Numbered from the stretch's first letter, positions 1 to 8,933 are shown. The stretch: 64,000 nucleotides of DNA from Alphaproteobacteria bacterium (GCA_030425925.1 JAUHZO010000005.1:1-64000), one strand, 5' to 3'. Program-made: numbers and translations. Notes: a model not told the origin generated them from the sequence alone.

Positions 1-103
1 CCGATTGAAGGACTGGCGGCGCATCGCCACCCGCTACGACAGATGCCCGAAGGTCTTCCTGTCAGCCATCGCGCTCGCCGCAGCGGTCATCTTCTGGCTT
101 TGA
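1..103 (+). CDS. IS5-family transposase, C-terminal fragment (cut by window edge)
   Basis: The first 103 bases, read in frame 2, encode the end of a transposase ending in RIATRYDRCPKVFL and then SAIALAAVIFWL before a TGA at 101-103. This KDWRRIATRYD tail is typical of IS5-family (IS427-like) DDE transposases, whose C-terminal helix carries the last catalytic Glu region just upstream. The rest of the protein lies outside the window, so whether it is intact cannot be judged. It is followed within 10 bases by what looks like the element's terminal repeat. Confidence 0.85.
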   Translation, partial: RLKDWRRIATRYDRCPKVFLSAIALAAAVIFWL

Positions 104-125
104 CCGACAATGAGTCTGGACCCTA
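1..125 (+). mobile_element. Right end of an IS5-type insertion sequence
   Basis: The transposase tail is followed by TGAGTCTGGACCC at 111-123 and then TAG, giving a CTAG sequence at 123-126. IS427-group elements of the IS5 family usually end in a GGGTC/GACCC-rich inverted repeat and duplicate TA within CTAG-like targets, so the right boundary is probably at about 123-125. The left end is outside the window, so neither the inverted repeat partner nor the target duplication can be confirmed. Confidence 0.6.
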
Positions 126-560
126 GATCCCGAGGTCGAAACGGCTTTGACGGAGATCTTCTTGAGGGCAGGCAGACTGAGGTCATGAGCCCACAGATTC
201 AGGGCATCCTCAAAGAGTCCCGCGAGTGTCTCTGCCTCGTTCGAAATAGTCAGAAAACGGGTGATCTCGCCGTGCCGGGCCAGATGCGTCAGTCATGACA
301 GATCCGGAAAACCGCTGAAGATGCGCGCGCATTGGATGAGCCTTACGGGGTCGCAGGCAAGTAAAGGCCCATTTGATACATTTTTTGCGGGTGCCTCGAT
401 GAACTGCGCGCCGTCTTCGGCCTGGTTCATGTCCGCGTCGAAAGCAGTGGAATGCAAGCTCAAGGTGGCAGCCGTGTTGAGAACCCAAAGCGTTGGTTCG
501 GTATTCTTCGGAGAACAAGTCTGGCGATCAATGCCAAGTTCGGTTCGTGTGCACAGCCTG
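124..560 (-). pseudogene. Remnant of an unidentified gene cut by the IS element
   Basis: On the minus strand one frame stays open from about 560 down to the IS junction at 124, except for a single in-frame TGA at 293-295. The translation looks like real protein (PTLWVLNTAATLSLHS, then DMNQAEDGAQFIEA, then after the stop LTHLARHGEITRFLTISNEA) and runs without a stop straight into the insertion sequence. No ATG lies near its upstream end. I could not assign a family. The simplest reading is an old gene fragment truncated by IS insertion and further damaged by a nonsense mutation. The rest of the 104-622 interval holds nothing else I recognise. Confidence 0.35.
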
Positions 561-622
561 TATCAAGCCATTCAGTCTAACGGCCTCCGAAAGGAAAGGA
601 GCGGATCAGGCTTTCGGAGGAG

Positions 623-1267
623 CTATTCGTCTTCGACGAAAGCTCTGACCAGGCGGGCGGCAGAGGAGACGCCGTCTAGAACCCTCAGGTCTAGATCTTC
701 CTGCAGGGACGAGATGATGCTGACAGCCCCGGAGCAGCCGACAATCAAATTCTTCGTTTCCGCCGGGAGCTTGCGGGCCGCAGCGCGGAACCCGGCCAGC
801 GCGACGGGCGGTTCAAGGGTGAGTGTCAGGACAGGGACATCCGCCGCCTCGACCAGGTTGACATGGCACGCGAAGCCCTGTGCCGCAATATTCGACCGGA
901 TCACCGGCACCGCCGCCTGAACGGTCGTGATGACAGCTGTTCGGCCCGAAAGCAGGGCCGCCATGACAAAGCTTGCCTGACCGATCCCGATGACGGGGCA
1001 TTGGGCGAGTTCCTGTGCTTCGGCCAGACCGGTGTCGTCGAAACAGGCGATGATGATTGCGTCCGCCCCTTCGGCAGAGGCCTGCCGCACGAGATCCAGC
1101 AGCGGGGGGATCGCCTTTGCGCCATCCTGCGCCCCCTCGATCGCGGCGGGGCCCAGGGTCGATGTCCAGCCTTCGAACGCGATCCCGGGGGAGGTTGCAC
1201 GCGCGGCCTCCACCGCGCTTTGCGTCATGGCCTCTGTGCTGTTGGGGTTGATCAGGATAACCGTCAT
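623..1267 (-). CDS. Aspartate/glutamate (hydantoin) racemase family protein
   Basis: This 214-residue protein has the features of the Asp/Glu/hydantoin racemase superfamily, cofactor-independent enzymes using two cysteines as acid/base pair. The N-terminus MTVILINPNST is characteristic of the hydantoin racemase/arylmalonate decarboxylase branch. Cys75 (IIACFDD) and Cys178 (VGCSGA) sit at the two expected catalytic positions, so it should be active as a racemase or isomerase. Related members include maleate isomerase and arylmalonate decarboxylase, so the reaction cannot be fixed. It is the last gene of a five-gene minus-strand operon, 4 bases after an ABC permease, which suggests it acts on a compound imported by that transporter. 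Cytoplasmic. Confidence 0.85.
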   Translation of the reverse strand: MTVILINPNSTEAMTQSAVEAARATSPGIAFEGWTSTLGPAAIEGAQDGAKAIPPLLDLVRQASAEGADAIIIACFDDTGLAEAQELAQCPVIGIGQASFVMAALLSGRTAVITTVQAAVPVIRSNIAAQGFACHVNLVEAADVPVLTLTLEPPVALAGFRAAARKLPAETKNLIVGCSGAVSIISSLQEDLDLRVLDGVSSAARLVRAFVEDE

Positions 1268-1271
1268 GGTG

Positions 1272-2108
1272 TCAGACCAGACCCTTGCCCGCGTCAGAGG
1301 ATTTGTCCTTGCGGCGGGACAGAAGCCAGACCGCCAGGAAGAACACAGCGATGATGCAGAAAGAGAAGAGCGTGGTCAGGGTCCCGAGCGCAAAGATCAC
1401 GGGCGTCGTCACGTTCGTGGTCATCCCGAAGATCTCCAGCGGAAGCGTATTGTAACTGCCCGCGGTCAGCAGGGTGCGAGCAAATTCATCATAGCTGAGC
1501 GTGAAACCGAAGAGCGCGACGCCCAGCAGCGACGGCGCGATGATCGGCAGCACGACATGGGCAAAGGTCTGCCAGGCGGTTGCGCCCTGGTCGCGAGCGG
1601 CTTCCTCGTAGCTTTTGTCGAAGCGGTTGAAGACGGCGAACATGATCAGCAGTCCGAAGGGGAGCGTCCATGTCAGTTGGCTGCCATAGCCTGAGCTTGC
1701 CCAGTGCACCGGCAGGCCAAGCTGGTTGAAGATCAGCCCGACGCCGAGCGAGATCAGGATCGAGGGGATCACCAGCGATGCGATGGCCATATAAAACAGG
1801 ATCGTGGACCCCTTGAAGCGCTTGCGGAAGGCAAGGCCGCCAAGCACCGAGACCACGACTGTCGTGACCATCACCATCAGTCCCAGCGCAAAGGAGCGGC
1901 GGAAACTGCCCCAGATATCACCCACGGCCTGTTCCTCGAAGAGGTCCCGGAACCAGTGCAGAGAGACCCCGTTCATCGGGAAGGTCAGGCCGCCCTGCGG
2001 TCCCTGAAAGCTGAGGATTCCAATGGTCAGGATCGGCCCGTAGAGGAACAGCACGAAGAGGGCGAAGAAGGCGCCGAGGATGTAGAAACTGCGACTGCGC
2101 TTTTCCAT
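1272..2108 (-). CDS. ABC transporter permease, PotC-like (spermidine/putrescine family)
   Basis: This 278-residue inner-membrane protein starts with a short positive segment and a first helix (YILGAFFALFVLFLYGPI). It has about six hydrophobic segments and the cytoplasmic EAA loop (YEEAARDQGATAWQTF) that contacts the ATPase. The order of ATPase, binding protein and two permeases matches PotABCD-type importers for polyamines, opines and related small cations or organic acids; substrate is not determined by the permease. One base separates it from the upstream permease gene, so the two are probably translationally coupled. A standard member of its family. Confidence 0.9.
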   Translation of the reverse strand: MEKRSRSFYILGAFFALFVLFLYGPILTIGILSFQGPQGGLTFPMNGVSLHWFRDLFEEQAVGDIWGSFRRSFALGLMVMVTTVVVSVLGGLAFRKRFKGSTILFYMAIASLVIPSILISLGVGLIFNQLGLPVHWASSGYGSQLTWTLPFGLLIMFAVFNRFDKSYEEAARDQGATAWQTFAHVVLPIIAPSLLGVALFGFTLSYDEFARTLLTAGSYNTLPLEIFGMTTNVTTPVIFALGTLTTLFSFCIIAVFFLAVWLLSRRKDKSSDAGKGLV

Positions 2109-2109
2109 C

Positions 2110-2958
2110 TCAAAGCTCCTTTCGGATATCGACGAGGCGCAGCAGCAGGCCGATCACGATCAGCACGGTGATCAGCAGAACCACCGCCGTGGCCGAGGCC
2201 GACGGGTATTGCAGCAGGCTGATATCGTTGGAAATCAGGCGCCCGACATTGGCCCGCTGGCTGCCGGACATGAAGCGGACGGTGATGAAATCGCCCATCA
2301 CCAGCGTGGTCACGAAGATCGTGCCGATCATGATGCCAGGCTTGCACAGCGGGATGATGACATGGCGCAGGGTTTGGAAGGCAGAGGCCCCGCCATCGCG
2401 CGCCGCCTCGATCAGGGACCGGTCGATGCGCATCATGGAATTGAAGATCGGGACGACCATGAACAGCGTGTAGAGATGCACAAAGGCAAGGATCACGCTG
2501 AAATCGCTGAACAGCAGCCATTCGAGCGGTTCGTCGATGACGCCCCATGACATGAGGGTGGAATTGGCCAGCCCGTTGCGCCCAAGGAAGGGGATCCAGG
2601 AAATCATCCGGATGATGTTCGAAGTCCAGAAGGGGATCGTGCACAGCAGGAACAGCGCGATCTGCCATTTCAGGCTTCGCACCTCGAAGGCGAGGAAGTA
2701 GGCGACGGTGAAGCCGATCACCAGCGTGAGAACCCACGTGATGAACGTGTATTTGAGGGTGTTGAAGAACACCGTGTAGGTGACGGGCGAGCCGAAGAGA
2801 AACTCGTAATTGTCGAACTGGAAGTCGGGGTAGATCGAATACTCGGTCGCGCCCCAGAAGCTGACGATCACGATCATGACAGTAGGGGCTACGAGGAACG
2901 CCAGCAGGACCACCGCCATCGGGGCTGCCTGTATCCACGCTGTCATCTGTTTCGTCAT
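2110..2958 (-). CDS. ABC transporter permease, PotB-like
   Basis: This 282-residue membrane protein begins MTKQMTAWIQAAPMAVVLLA. I place the start at the ATG whose last base is 2958, because an upstream in-frame extension to 3150 lies inside the binding-protein gene and has unrelated composition. It has about six membrane segments and an EAA motif (LIEAARDGGASAFQTL). It would form the heterodimeric channel with the next gene product, driven by the ATPase at 4325-5308. A stem-loop sits between it and the preceding binding-protein gene. Confidence 0.9.
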   Translation of the reverse strand: MTKQMTAWIQAAPMAVVLLAFLVAPTVMIVIVSFWGATEYSIYPDFQFDNYEFLFGSPVTYTVFFNTLKYTFITWVLTLVIGFTVAYFLAFEVRSLKWQIALFLLCTIPFWTSNIIRMISWIPFLGRNGLANSTLMSWGVIDEPLEWLLFSDFSVILAFVHLYTLFMVVPIFNSMMRIDRSLIEAARDGGASAFQTLRHVIIPLCKPGIMIGTIFVTTLVMGDFITVRFMSGSQRANVGRLISNDISLLQYPSASATAVVLLITVLIVIGLLLRLVDIRKEL

Positions 2959-2981
2959 GGGACTGTCCGCACGGGAAAGGG

Positions 2982-3009
2982 GTGCGCAGGGGCCGGACGG
3001 CCCCCGCAC
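2982..3009 (-). terminator. Intercistronic stem-loop after the binding-protein gene
   Basis: A GTGCG/CGCAC outer stem (2982-2986 with 3005-3009) encloses a GGGGCC/GGCCCC inner stem (2989-2994 with 2999-3004), with a 2-base bulge and a 4-base loop. It has no T-run, so it probably stabilises the upstream mRNA or partly attenuates transcription, raising binding-protein output over the permeases. Confidence 0.5.
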
Positions 3010-3019
3010 GGGTGTTGGA

Positions 3020-4294
3020 TTATGCGGCGATGAACTCGTTCCACTTGCGGACCATATACTGGTTTTCGTCCATGACGGAGTTCCAGCAGGCCACGGCGCC
3101 CATGCGATCATGGAACGACCCGCCGTCGCGCACTTCACCCGCCTGGGCAAGGGGATCGCCGAAGGGCGAGGTGATGACGTCGGTCGCTTCCTTGCCCTCG
3201 AACCAGTACCCCCACTCGTTCTCGGTCATGAAGTCCTTGGAGGTTTCGGGAACGGCGGAGTAGTAGCCCTGACGCATCAGGAAGCCGCCGACCCAGCCGG
3301 ACAGATACCAGTTGATGTAGTCGTAGGCCGCATCCAACTCCATGCCCGACAGGCTGGCCGACAGGCCGATGCCGCCGCCCCAGCTGCGATACCCTTCCTT
3401 GAGCGGCTGGTAGACGCAGGGAATCCCGCGCGAGCGCACGGCCGTGATGGCGGGCGACCACATGGACTGGATCACCACTTCGCCCGAGGCCATCAGGTTT
3501 ACGGATTCGTCAAACGTCTTCCAGAAGGCACGGAACTGGCCGTTCTTCTTGGCTTCGGTGAAGATCGCGATGGTCTTGTCGATCTCCTCGCGGGTCATGT
3601 TGCCCTTGTCGCCATACTGGATCTCGCCCATGGCTTCGCAGACCATGGCCATATCCATGATTCCGATCGACGAGATGTCGAGGATCGACGCCTTGCCTTT
3701 GAACTCGGGGTTCAGCAGCTCGGTCCATGACTCGATGGGACGGCCGATCAGGTCAGGCCGGATGCCCAGAGTGTCGGCGTTGTAGATCGTCGGGATCAGG
3801 GTCATCCATCCGGATTCATTGTCCACGAAATCGGTGCCGTTCGGCCCTTCGACAAAGCCGACGGTGTGCGGTGCGGTGCCCTGGGCGATGGTGCTTTCCG
3901 GGGTCAGCTTGCCATCGCGGAAGATGCCCACGATCTTGTCGTAGTTGGTGATCTTGCTGGCATCCATCGCTTGCAGATTGCCCGTCGGCCAGACCTTTTT
4001 GGCCACAAAATACTCAATATCGGCGATGTCGAAGCTGTTCGGCTGTGTCGCCGCGCGCTGGGTCACGCTGTCGGTATCCAACGCGGTCATTTCCAGCGTG
4101 ATGCCGAGGTCTTCTTTCACCTTGGCCGCGACCTCGTTGAGGTTCGACACGCCGGTGCCGAACTGGCGCAGGGTGATGTTGCGGCTTTCCTGGCCCCAGA
4201 CCATGGGCGCGGAAAGCGTCGTTGCGGCCAGCGCGGCCCCGCCGGTTTTCAGCAGCGACCGGCGGCTGTAGCGAACTTTCGAAATTGTCGTCAT
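3020..4294 (-). CDS. ABC transporter substrate-binding protein, PotD-like, Tat-exported
   Basis: This 424-residue periplasmic binding protein has a twin-arginine signal (SRRSLLK, residues 10-16, then a hydrophobic stretch ending near APMVWGQ at about residue 35). Tat export is common for PotD/DUF-type binding proteins of this length in Rhodobacteraceae and implies folding before export. The body has the two-lobed extracellular-solute-binding fold, with segments such as PTIYNADTLGIRPD and SWTELLNPEFKGKASI. Ligands in this family include polyamines, opines, phosphonates and aromatic or betaine-type compounds; none can be chosen here. It is the second gene of the operon, 30 bases after the ATPase gene. 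Confidence 0.88.
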   Translation of the reverse strand: MTTISKVRYSRRSLLKTGGAALAATTLSAPMVWGQESRNITLRQFGTGVSNLNEVAAKVKEDLGITLEMTALDTDSVTQRAATQPNSFDIADIEYFVAKKVWPTGNLQAMDASKITNYDKIVGIFRDGKLTPESTIAQGTAPHTVGFVEGPNGTDFVDNESGWMTLIPTIYNADTLGIRPDLIGRPIESWTELLNPEFKGKASILDISSIGIMDMAMVCEAMGEIQYGDKGNMTREEIDKTIAIFTEAKKNGQFRAFWKTFDESVNLMASGEVVIQSMWSPAITAVRSRGIPCVYQPLKEGYRSWGGGIGLSASLSGMELDAAYDYINWYLSGWVGGFLMRQGYYSAVPETSKDFMTENEWGYWFEGKEATDVITSPFGDPLAQAGEVRDGGSFHDRMGAVACWNSVMDENQYMVRKWNEFIAA

Positions 4295-4324
4295 CAGGAT
4301 GTCCTCTCTGTTAAGCAGCGACTG

Positions 4325-5308
4325 TCAGGCGGAAACCGGATGCGCGACCCGGTCCTCCCAATTGAGCCCAATGACCTCGCCAAGATCCTTGGGCGTCTTC
4401 AGAAATGCGGCGTCCGGCAGAAGCGCGGTGACTTCCTGCCCGCCGACGACTTCGGCGGTCAGGGCGACATGCGTGCCCTGGTATTCAATGCCGGTGACAC
4501 GGCCGTCGATCCGGCCCGCGCCCGCCGCCTCGACTGTCATCTCGTCCGAGCGCAGGGCGATATGGCCTTCGGGAAGCTCAAGCACGTTGTGCCCGCCCAT
4601 GAAACGCGCCACGAAGGCCGTTTTCGGCGTGTTGTAGACCTCGCGTGCCGAGCCCGCCTGCTCGATGACCGCGTTGTTCATGACGATGATCTCGTCCGCT
4701 AGGGCCAGCGCCTCGTCCTGACCGTGGGTGACGTGGATGAAGCTGATCCCCAGCTCGCGTTGCAGGCGCTTGAGTTCGGCCCGCATGCGGATGCGCAGGA
4801 AGGGATCGAGCGCGGAAAGCGGCTCGTCAAGCAAAAGAACCTGCGGGCGCGTGATCAACGCCCGGGCCAGCGCGACGCGCTGTTGTTGCCCTCCCGAAAG
4901 CTGGTCTGGCTTGCGGTCTGAAAGCGCGGTCATCTCGACAAGCTCCAGCATCTCGTCTGCGCGCCTGTGCCGCTCGGTCTTGTCGACGCCGGCCATACGC
5001 AGACTGAACGCGACGTTGTCGCGCACGCTGAGATGCGGAAACAGCGCATAGTTCTGGAACATCATCGCCGTGCCGCGCTTGGCCGGCGGCAAATGAGAGA
5101 CGTCGCGCCCTGACAGCACGATGGCACCGTCGGACACATCCTCATGCCCCGCGATCATTCGCAGGGTCGAGGATTTGCCGCAACCGGACGGCCCAAGCAG
5201 ACAGGCGTAAACGCCCGATTTGAACCTGTGCGAAATCGCGTCGACCGCTGTCGTGTCGCCATACCGCTTGGTCAGCTTTACCAGTTCAAGATCAGGTTCC
5301 GTGCCCAT
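4325..5308 (-). CDS. ABC transporter ATP-binding protein, PotA-like
   Basis: This 327-residue ATPase energises the PotBCD-like importer. It has Walker A GPSGCGKS (39-46), a Q-loop [11 protein letters not shown] (82-92), the signature LSGGQQQR (137-144), Walker B VLLLDE (157-162) and a C-terminal TOBE-like region ending in [12 protein letters not shown]. It is the first gene of the minus-strand operon and is divergent from a GntR regulator, with a perfect 12-bp palindrome between them. It is the only importer ATPase in the whole window, although two other ABC importers (52-54 kb and 57-59 kb) lack one. Confidence 0.93.
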   Translation of the reverse strand: MGTEPDLELVKLTKRYGDTTAVDAISHRFKSGVYACLLGPSGCGKSSTLRMIAGHEDVSDGAIVLSGRDVSHLPPAKRGTAMMFQNYALFPHLSVRDNVAFSLRMAGVDKTERHRRADEMLELVEMTALSDRKPDQLSGGQQQRVALARALITRPQVLLLDEPLSALDPFLRIRMRAELKRLQRELGISFIHVTHGQDEALALADEIIVMNNAVIEQAGSAREVYNTPKTAFVARFMGGHNVLELPEGHIALRSDEMTVEAAGAGRIDGRVTGIEYQGTHVALTAEVVGGQEVTALLPDAAFLKTPKDLGEVIGLNWEDRVAHPVSA

Positions 5309-5432
5309 GTCGCGCCTTTGTGGTCGTTAAGGGCACCAGACAATTCACACCGACCCGAGACGACCCTTTTCGGGCCTGTTTGTTCCCGTCAAACCGGAAA
5401 CGCCCAATGTTTCGGCAGAAATCGGGGGCAGA

Positions 5433-5464
5433 TTGGAAAATTTGCGCACAATATTGTATACAAT
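5433..5464. promoter_or_regulatory. GntR-type operator: perfect palindrome ATTGTATACAAT
   Basis: A 12-bp perfect palindrome at 5453-5464 lies in the divergent gap between the transporter operon and the GntR gene. Palindromes with a TGTAnACA-like core are typical operators of FCD-domain GntR proteins. A weaker half-site (TTGGAAA, 5 of 7) lies exactly 21 bp before its TTGTATA half, at 5433-5439. The same half-site recurs in the other divergent promoters up to 41.4 kb. The adjacent regulator at 5546 is the obvious candidate to bind here and control itself and the transporter. Confidence 0.7.
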
Positions 5465-5545
5465 CTGCTGCTTAGCCGCATGTAATCCACTCCCCTCTTG
5501 AATCGGATTCGCAAGGGACACATGCTGCGGGGCGAGGATGAATGA

Positions 5546-6256
5546 ATGCCACTGACACATGATCGCCTGGACTTTATCCAGCCCACCCTGAACGGCCCGA
5601 GCGCGGATCTCGAAAGCGCGCTCAGCCTGGCCATTCACGAGCACAGGCTTTTGCCCGGGACCAAGCTTGGCGAGGACGAATTAAGCGAGATTTACGGCGT
5701 GTCGCGCACGGTCGTGCGGACGGCACTGCAATCCCTGTCCCATTCGCAACTCGTGGACCTGAAGCGCAATCGCGGGGCATTTGTCTCGCAACCCTCCGTC
5801 CGGGAGGCCCGCGAGGTTTTCGAAGCCCGGGCCCTGCTGGAACCGCGCACCGCGAACTCGGCCGCCGAGCGCATGACCGACGCGGCGCTCGTACGGCTGG
5901 AAGCCCATATCGCGGCAGAACACGATGCGCTCGAATCCGGCGAACCCGGAAAGGCGCTGCGGTTGTCCGGCCATTTTCACATAGAGATTTCGCGCATCGC
6001 CGATCAGGCGACCATCGCGGGGTTTATCGAGCGGCTCGTGGCGCGCTCCTCTCTCATCATCGCGATCTATTGGCGTCGACAAAGCGCCCTTTGCGAAAAG
6101 CACGCCCACCACGCGCTTGTCGATGCGTTTCGCCGCCGCGACGGCGCGGAAGCCGAGGCGCTGATGAAGAGCCATCTTCTGGACATCCTGACGGCCCTCG
6201 ATCTGCGTGAGGTGAAAGCGACAAACGGAAGCCTGAGGGACATTCTGAAACCATGA
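5546..6256 (+). CDS. GntR family transcriptional regulator (FCD domain)
   Basis: This 236-residue DNA-binding regulator has an N-terminal winged helix (about residues 20-80, including LGEDELSEIYGVSRTVVRTALQSL) and a C-terminal all-helical FCD effector domain (FEARALLEPRTANSAAERM onward) with His residues in positions used for metal or carboxylate binding. FCD regulators usually sense organic acids and release DNA on binding. The start at 5546 is supported by GGCGAGG 8 bases upstream; an out-of-frame ATG lies 4 bases earlier. It is divergent from the PotABCD-like operon with a palindromic operator between, and is probably a local repressor; it may also bind the related sites further right. Confidence 0.9.
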   Translation: MPLTHDRLDFIQPTLNGPSADLESALSLAIHEHRLLPGTKLGEDELSEIYGVSRTVVRTALQSLSHSQLVDLKRNRGAFVSQPSVREAREVFEARALLEPRTANSAAERMTDAALVRLEAHIAAEHDALESGEPGKALRLSGHFHIEISRIADQATIAGFIERLVARSSLIIAIYWRRQSALCEKHAHHALVDAFRRRDGAEAEALMKSHLLDILTALDLREVKATNGSLRDILKP

Positions 6257-6463
6257 GAATGCCCGGGCGACCTATCGGGATACCAATTGCCGAACTCGGC
6301 ATCATCAAAGCGGTAACCTAAGGCAGAGTCGACGGATCGTAGATATGGCCGCGTAACTAACATCAATAAGCCTCCGGCAAACCCGGCGCGGTTCAGGGGG
6401 ATTACCCCCTGTCGTCTGTATCCTTGCAGCGCGCGGCGGCGTGCAGTGTGTGAAAGGACTGGC

Positions 6464-8131
6464 ATGAACCCGAACCATCCCTCCGAGCGGGTCTCTGGCG
6501 CTGGCGCCTTGACCAGTGCCGTGGCACTTGCAGACGCGTCCAGCCAGTGGCCGGAACGCCTTGCCCTGATCGTTGACGACGAGCGGCTGACCTGGGCAGA
6601 ACTGCATGCAGATGCCTTGGCCTGGGCGCGGGGGTTGAAAGCCGCAGGGGTCGGCGAGGGGTGTCATGTCGGGCTGTTGATGCCCAATTGCGTGGACTAT
6701 GTGCGCCTGTTCTATGCGGCCGGCATCGTCGGGGCTGTGGCGGTCACGATCAATGCCCGGTTCAAGGACCCCGAGCTTGCCTACGCCATAGCCCATGCCG
6801 ATATCGACTGCCTCTTCATCGGCGGGCACAGCCTGCCGCATCAGGACTTCCGGGCGGCGCTGACCCGAATATACCCGGAACTCGCCACGTGGTCCGGCGG
6901 CCCGCTGGCGCTGGAGGGGGCACCCCGGCTGAAACGCATCTTCAACCTGCGCGACCCGCGCGGCGGCGACTGGCCGACGGAACGCGACGTTCTGGCCGGT
7001 GCGGAAACTGTCGAAGCGGCAGATGCGGCGGCGATTTCTCCGGATTCACCCGCCCTGATGATGTTTTCCTCCGGCACAACCGGGCATCCCAAGGCCTGCA
7101 TGCTGACACACCGCAACCTGTCGATGGTCGGTGCCGCCTTTGCCGAGCGTTTCGGCCTTGAGCCCGAAGACCGGGTGATGAACCCGCTGCCCTTCTTCCA
7201 CATGTCGACGATGCTGCCCATGGCGGCGTGCCGGATGTCCGGCGCGGCGCAGATCTGCACGGCGCATTTCGATCCGGTCCGGACGCTTCGGCAGATGGAA
7301 AGCGAGCGTGTGAGTTTCGGCTATCTCTCCTTCCCGACGCTGGTCAACCAGGTCATCGCGCAGCCGGACTTCGCGCAGCGCGATCTTTCGGCCCTGCGCT
7401 TTCTGCACTGCGTCGGTCCGGCGGATCTGATGCGCAAGTACAAGGCCGCGTTCCCGCAGGCGCACTATGTCAATGCCTACGGGCTGACCGAAGCCTCGGG
7501 TGTTCCGTGTTACACCGACCCCGAGGATCCGGAGGAGGACACGCTCACGATCAGCGGGCGTCCGTTCGACGGCGTGTCGGCCAAGGCGGTCGACCCCGAG
7601 ACATTGGCCTACCTTGCGCCGGGCGAACGCGGGGAGATCTGGATCGCCGGCTGGTGCCTCTTCGCCGGGTATTATGCGGATGCCGAGGCGACGGCTTTGG
7701 CCGTGACGGCGGACGGCTGGCTGCGGACCGGCGATCTCGGTTGCGTGGATGAACGCGGGCGCATCCGCTTCGAGGGGCGACTCAAGGACATGTTGAAGAT
7801 TGGGGGCGAGAATGTTGCGGCATTGGAGATCGAGACGGTCCTTTGCGCCCACCCGGCCATCCAGGTCGCTCAGGTGATCGCGGTGCCGGACGACCATCTG
7901 ATCGAGGTGGCGGCGGCCTACGTGGAACTTGCGCCGGGAGCGTCCCTGACGCCGGAAGACGCTGTCGCGTGGTGTGCCAGCCGGCTGGCGAGCTTCAAGG
8001 TGCCCCGCTATGTCCGCATTGTGTCGGACTGGCCCATGAGCGCGACGAAGGTGCAGAAGTTCCGTCTGCCCCGCGATTTCACCAACGCGGAAAAGATCGA
8101 CCCGAAGGCGGTGCCGACGGTTCAGCCCTGA
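6464..8131 (+). CDS. AMP-forming acyl-CoA synthetase (ANL superfamily)
   Basis: This 555-residue enzyme activates a carboxylic acid to its CoA thioester through an acyl-adenylate. Visible motifs are the P-loop FSSGTTGHPKACMLTH, the adenine motif YGLTEASG, the ribose-binding TGDLG hinge region followed by GRLKDMLKIGGENVAALE, and the C-terminal catalytic Lys near SATKVQKF. I use the ATG at 6464, with AAAGG just upstream, rather than an in-frame GTG 18 bases earlier. The protein resembles the second ligase at 36325-37974 more than the third at 39165. Its last 10 bases overlap the end of the convergent SDR gene. The acid substrate is unknown; context suggests an aryl or alicyclic acid. Confidence 0.92.
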   Translation: MNPNHPSERVSGAGALTSAVALADASSQWPERLALIVDDERLTWAELHADALAWARGLKAAGVGEGCHVGLLMPNCVDYVRLFYAAGIVGAVAVTINARFKDPELAYAIAHADIDCLFIGGHSLPHQDFRAALTRIYPELATWSGGPLALEGAPRLKRIFNLRDPRGGDWPTERDVLAGAETVEAADAAAISPDSPALMMFSSGTTGHPKACMLTHRNLSMVGAAFAERFGLEPEDRVMNPLPFFHMSTMLPMAACRMSGAAQICTAHFDPVRTLRQMESERVSFGYLSFPTLVNQVIAQPDFAQRDLSALRFLHCVGPADLMRKYKAAFPQAHYVNAYGLTEASGVPCYTDPEDPEEDTLTISGRPFDGVSAKAVDPETLAYLAPGERGEIWIAGWCLFAGYYADAEATALAVTADGWLRTGDLGCVDERGRIRFEGRLKDMLKIGGENVAALEIETVLCAHPAIQVAQVIAVPDDHLIEVAAAYVELAPGASLTPEDAVAWCASRLASFKVPRYVRIVSDWPMSATKVQKFRLPRDFTNAEKIDPKAVPTVQP

Positions 8132-8928
8132 CCGGCCTCCCGCGCGGCTTTCGCCGCCTTTGCCGCCGATACGATTTCGGCATTGGTCGGGTTGCGCCGC
8201 AGCGTCAGCCCGCCGTTGACCTGCAGGCATTCCCCGGTGAGGAAACAGGCGTCGGTGCAAAGCCAGGTGATCGCCTCCGCGGTGTCGTCCAGCGTCCCGA
8301 CCCGTCCCATCGGGTATTCCCGCGCAAAGGCGCCGACCACGGCAGGGTTGCGCGCCGCCCGCGCCGTCATCGGGGACGCGGTGAAGCCGGGCGCCACCGA
8401 ATTTGCCCGGATGCCGCGCGCGCCGAATTCGTTGGCGATACACCGGATGACATGGTCGATCCCCGCCTTGGTGCCCATGTAGGCGGCGTGGTCCTCCATC
8501 ATGATCGTTGCCGTGGCCGAGGACACCTGCACCAGCGATCCGCCGTCGTTCATGCGTCTCAGCACGGCCTGGAAGAACTGGTAGGGGCCGGTGAACTGCA
8601 CCGCGCACATCCGTTCCAGCTCGTCGCGCGTTGTGTCGAGAAACGGAGTCAGAAGCCCCCATCCGGTGGAGTTCACCGCAAGGTCGACCCCGCCGAAGGC
8701 GTCGCAGCAGGCGTCGACCATCGCAGCGAGGTCGGCGTCACTGGTGATATCGCAAATGCACCATGCTCCGCCGATCTCGTCGGCCAGCGCCTTCAGCGGC
8801 GCGTCGTGGCGTCCGGCGACAAGTACGCGCGCGCCTTCGGCTGCGAAACGGCGTGCGGTGACCCAGCCAAGGTTTCCCTCGCCCGCCGCCCCGAGGATGA
8901 TCGCGCGCTTGCCGCTGAGACGTCCCAT
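8122..8928 (-). CDS. SDR family oxidoreductase
   Basis: A 268-residue short-chain dehydrogenase with an N-terminal NAD(P) site of a slightly unusual form (GAAGEGNLGWVTA, a GxxxxGNxG variant also seen in enoyl-ACP reductase-like SDRs), the DLAVNST segment in place of the usual NNAG, and an intact YxxxK catalytic pair (AYMGTKAG). The C-terminal DACFLTGECLQVNGG is standard. The start at 8928 (MGRLSGKRAIILG) is preferred to an upstream extension that overlaps the VOC gene. It lies 5 bases after that gene on the same strand, so the two probably form a small operon. Likely oxidises or reduces a hydroxy/oxo acyl-CoA or ring alcohol. Confidence 0.88.
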   Translation of the reverse strand: MGRLSGKRAIILGAAGEGNLGWVTARRFAAEGARVLVAGRHDAPLKALADEIGGAWCICDITSDADLAAMVDACCDAFGGVDLAVNSTGWGLLTPFLDTTRDELERMCAVQFTGPYQFFQAVLRRMNDGGSLVQVSSATATIMMEDHAAYMGTKAGIDHVIRCIANEFGARGIRANSVAPGFTASPMTARAARNPAVVGAFAREYPMGRVGTLDDTAEAITWLCTDACFLTGECLQVNGGLTLRRNPTNAEIVSAAKAAKAAREAGQG

Positions 8929-8933
8929 GTCGG

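Noticed and set aside
5453-5464. The ATTGTATACAAT palindrome as a transposon end or attachment site
   Set aside because: It lies between intact divergent genes, and related half-sites recur in other promoters, so an operator is the better explanation.
7046-8662. A 538-codon minus-strand open frame
   Set aside because: It overlaps the ligase and SDR genes in another frame and reads as Arg-rich shadow sequence.
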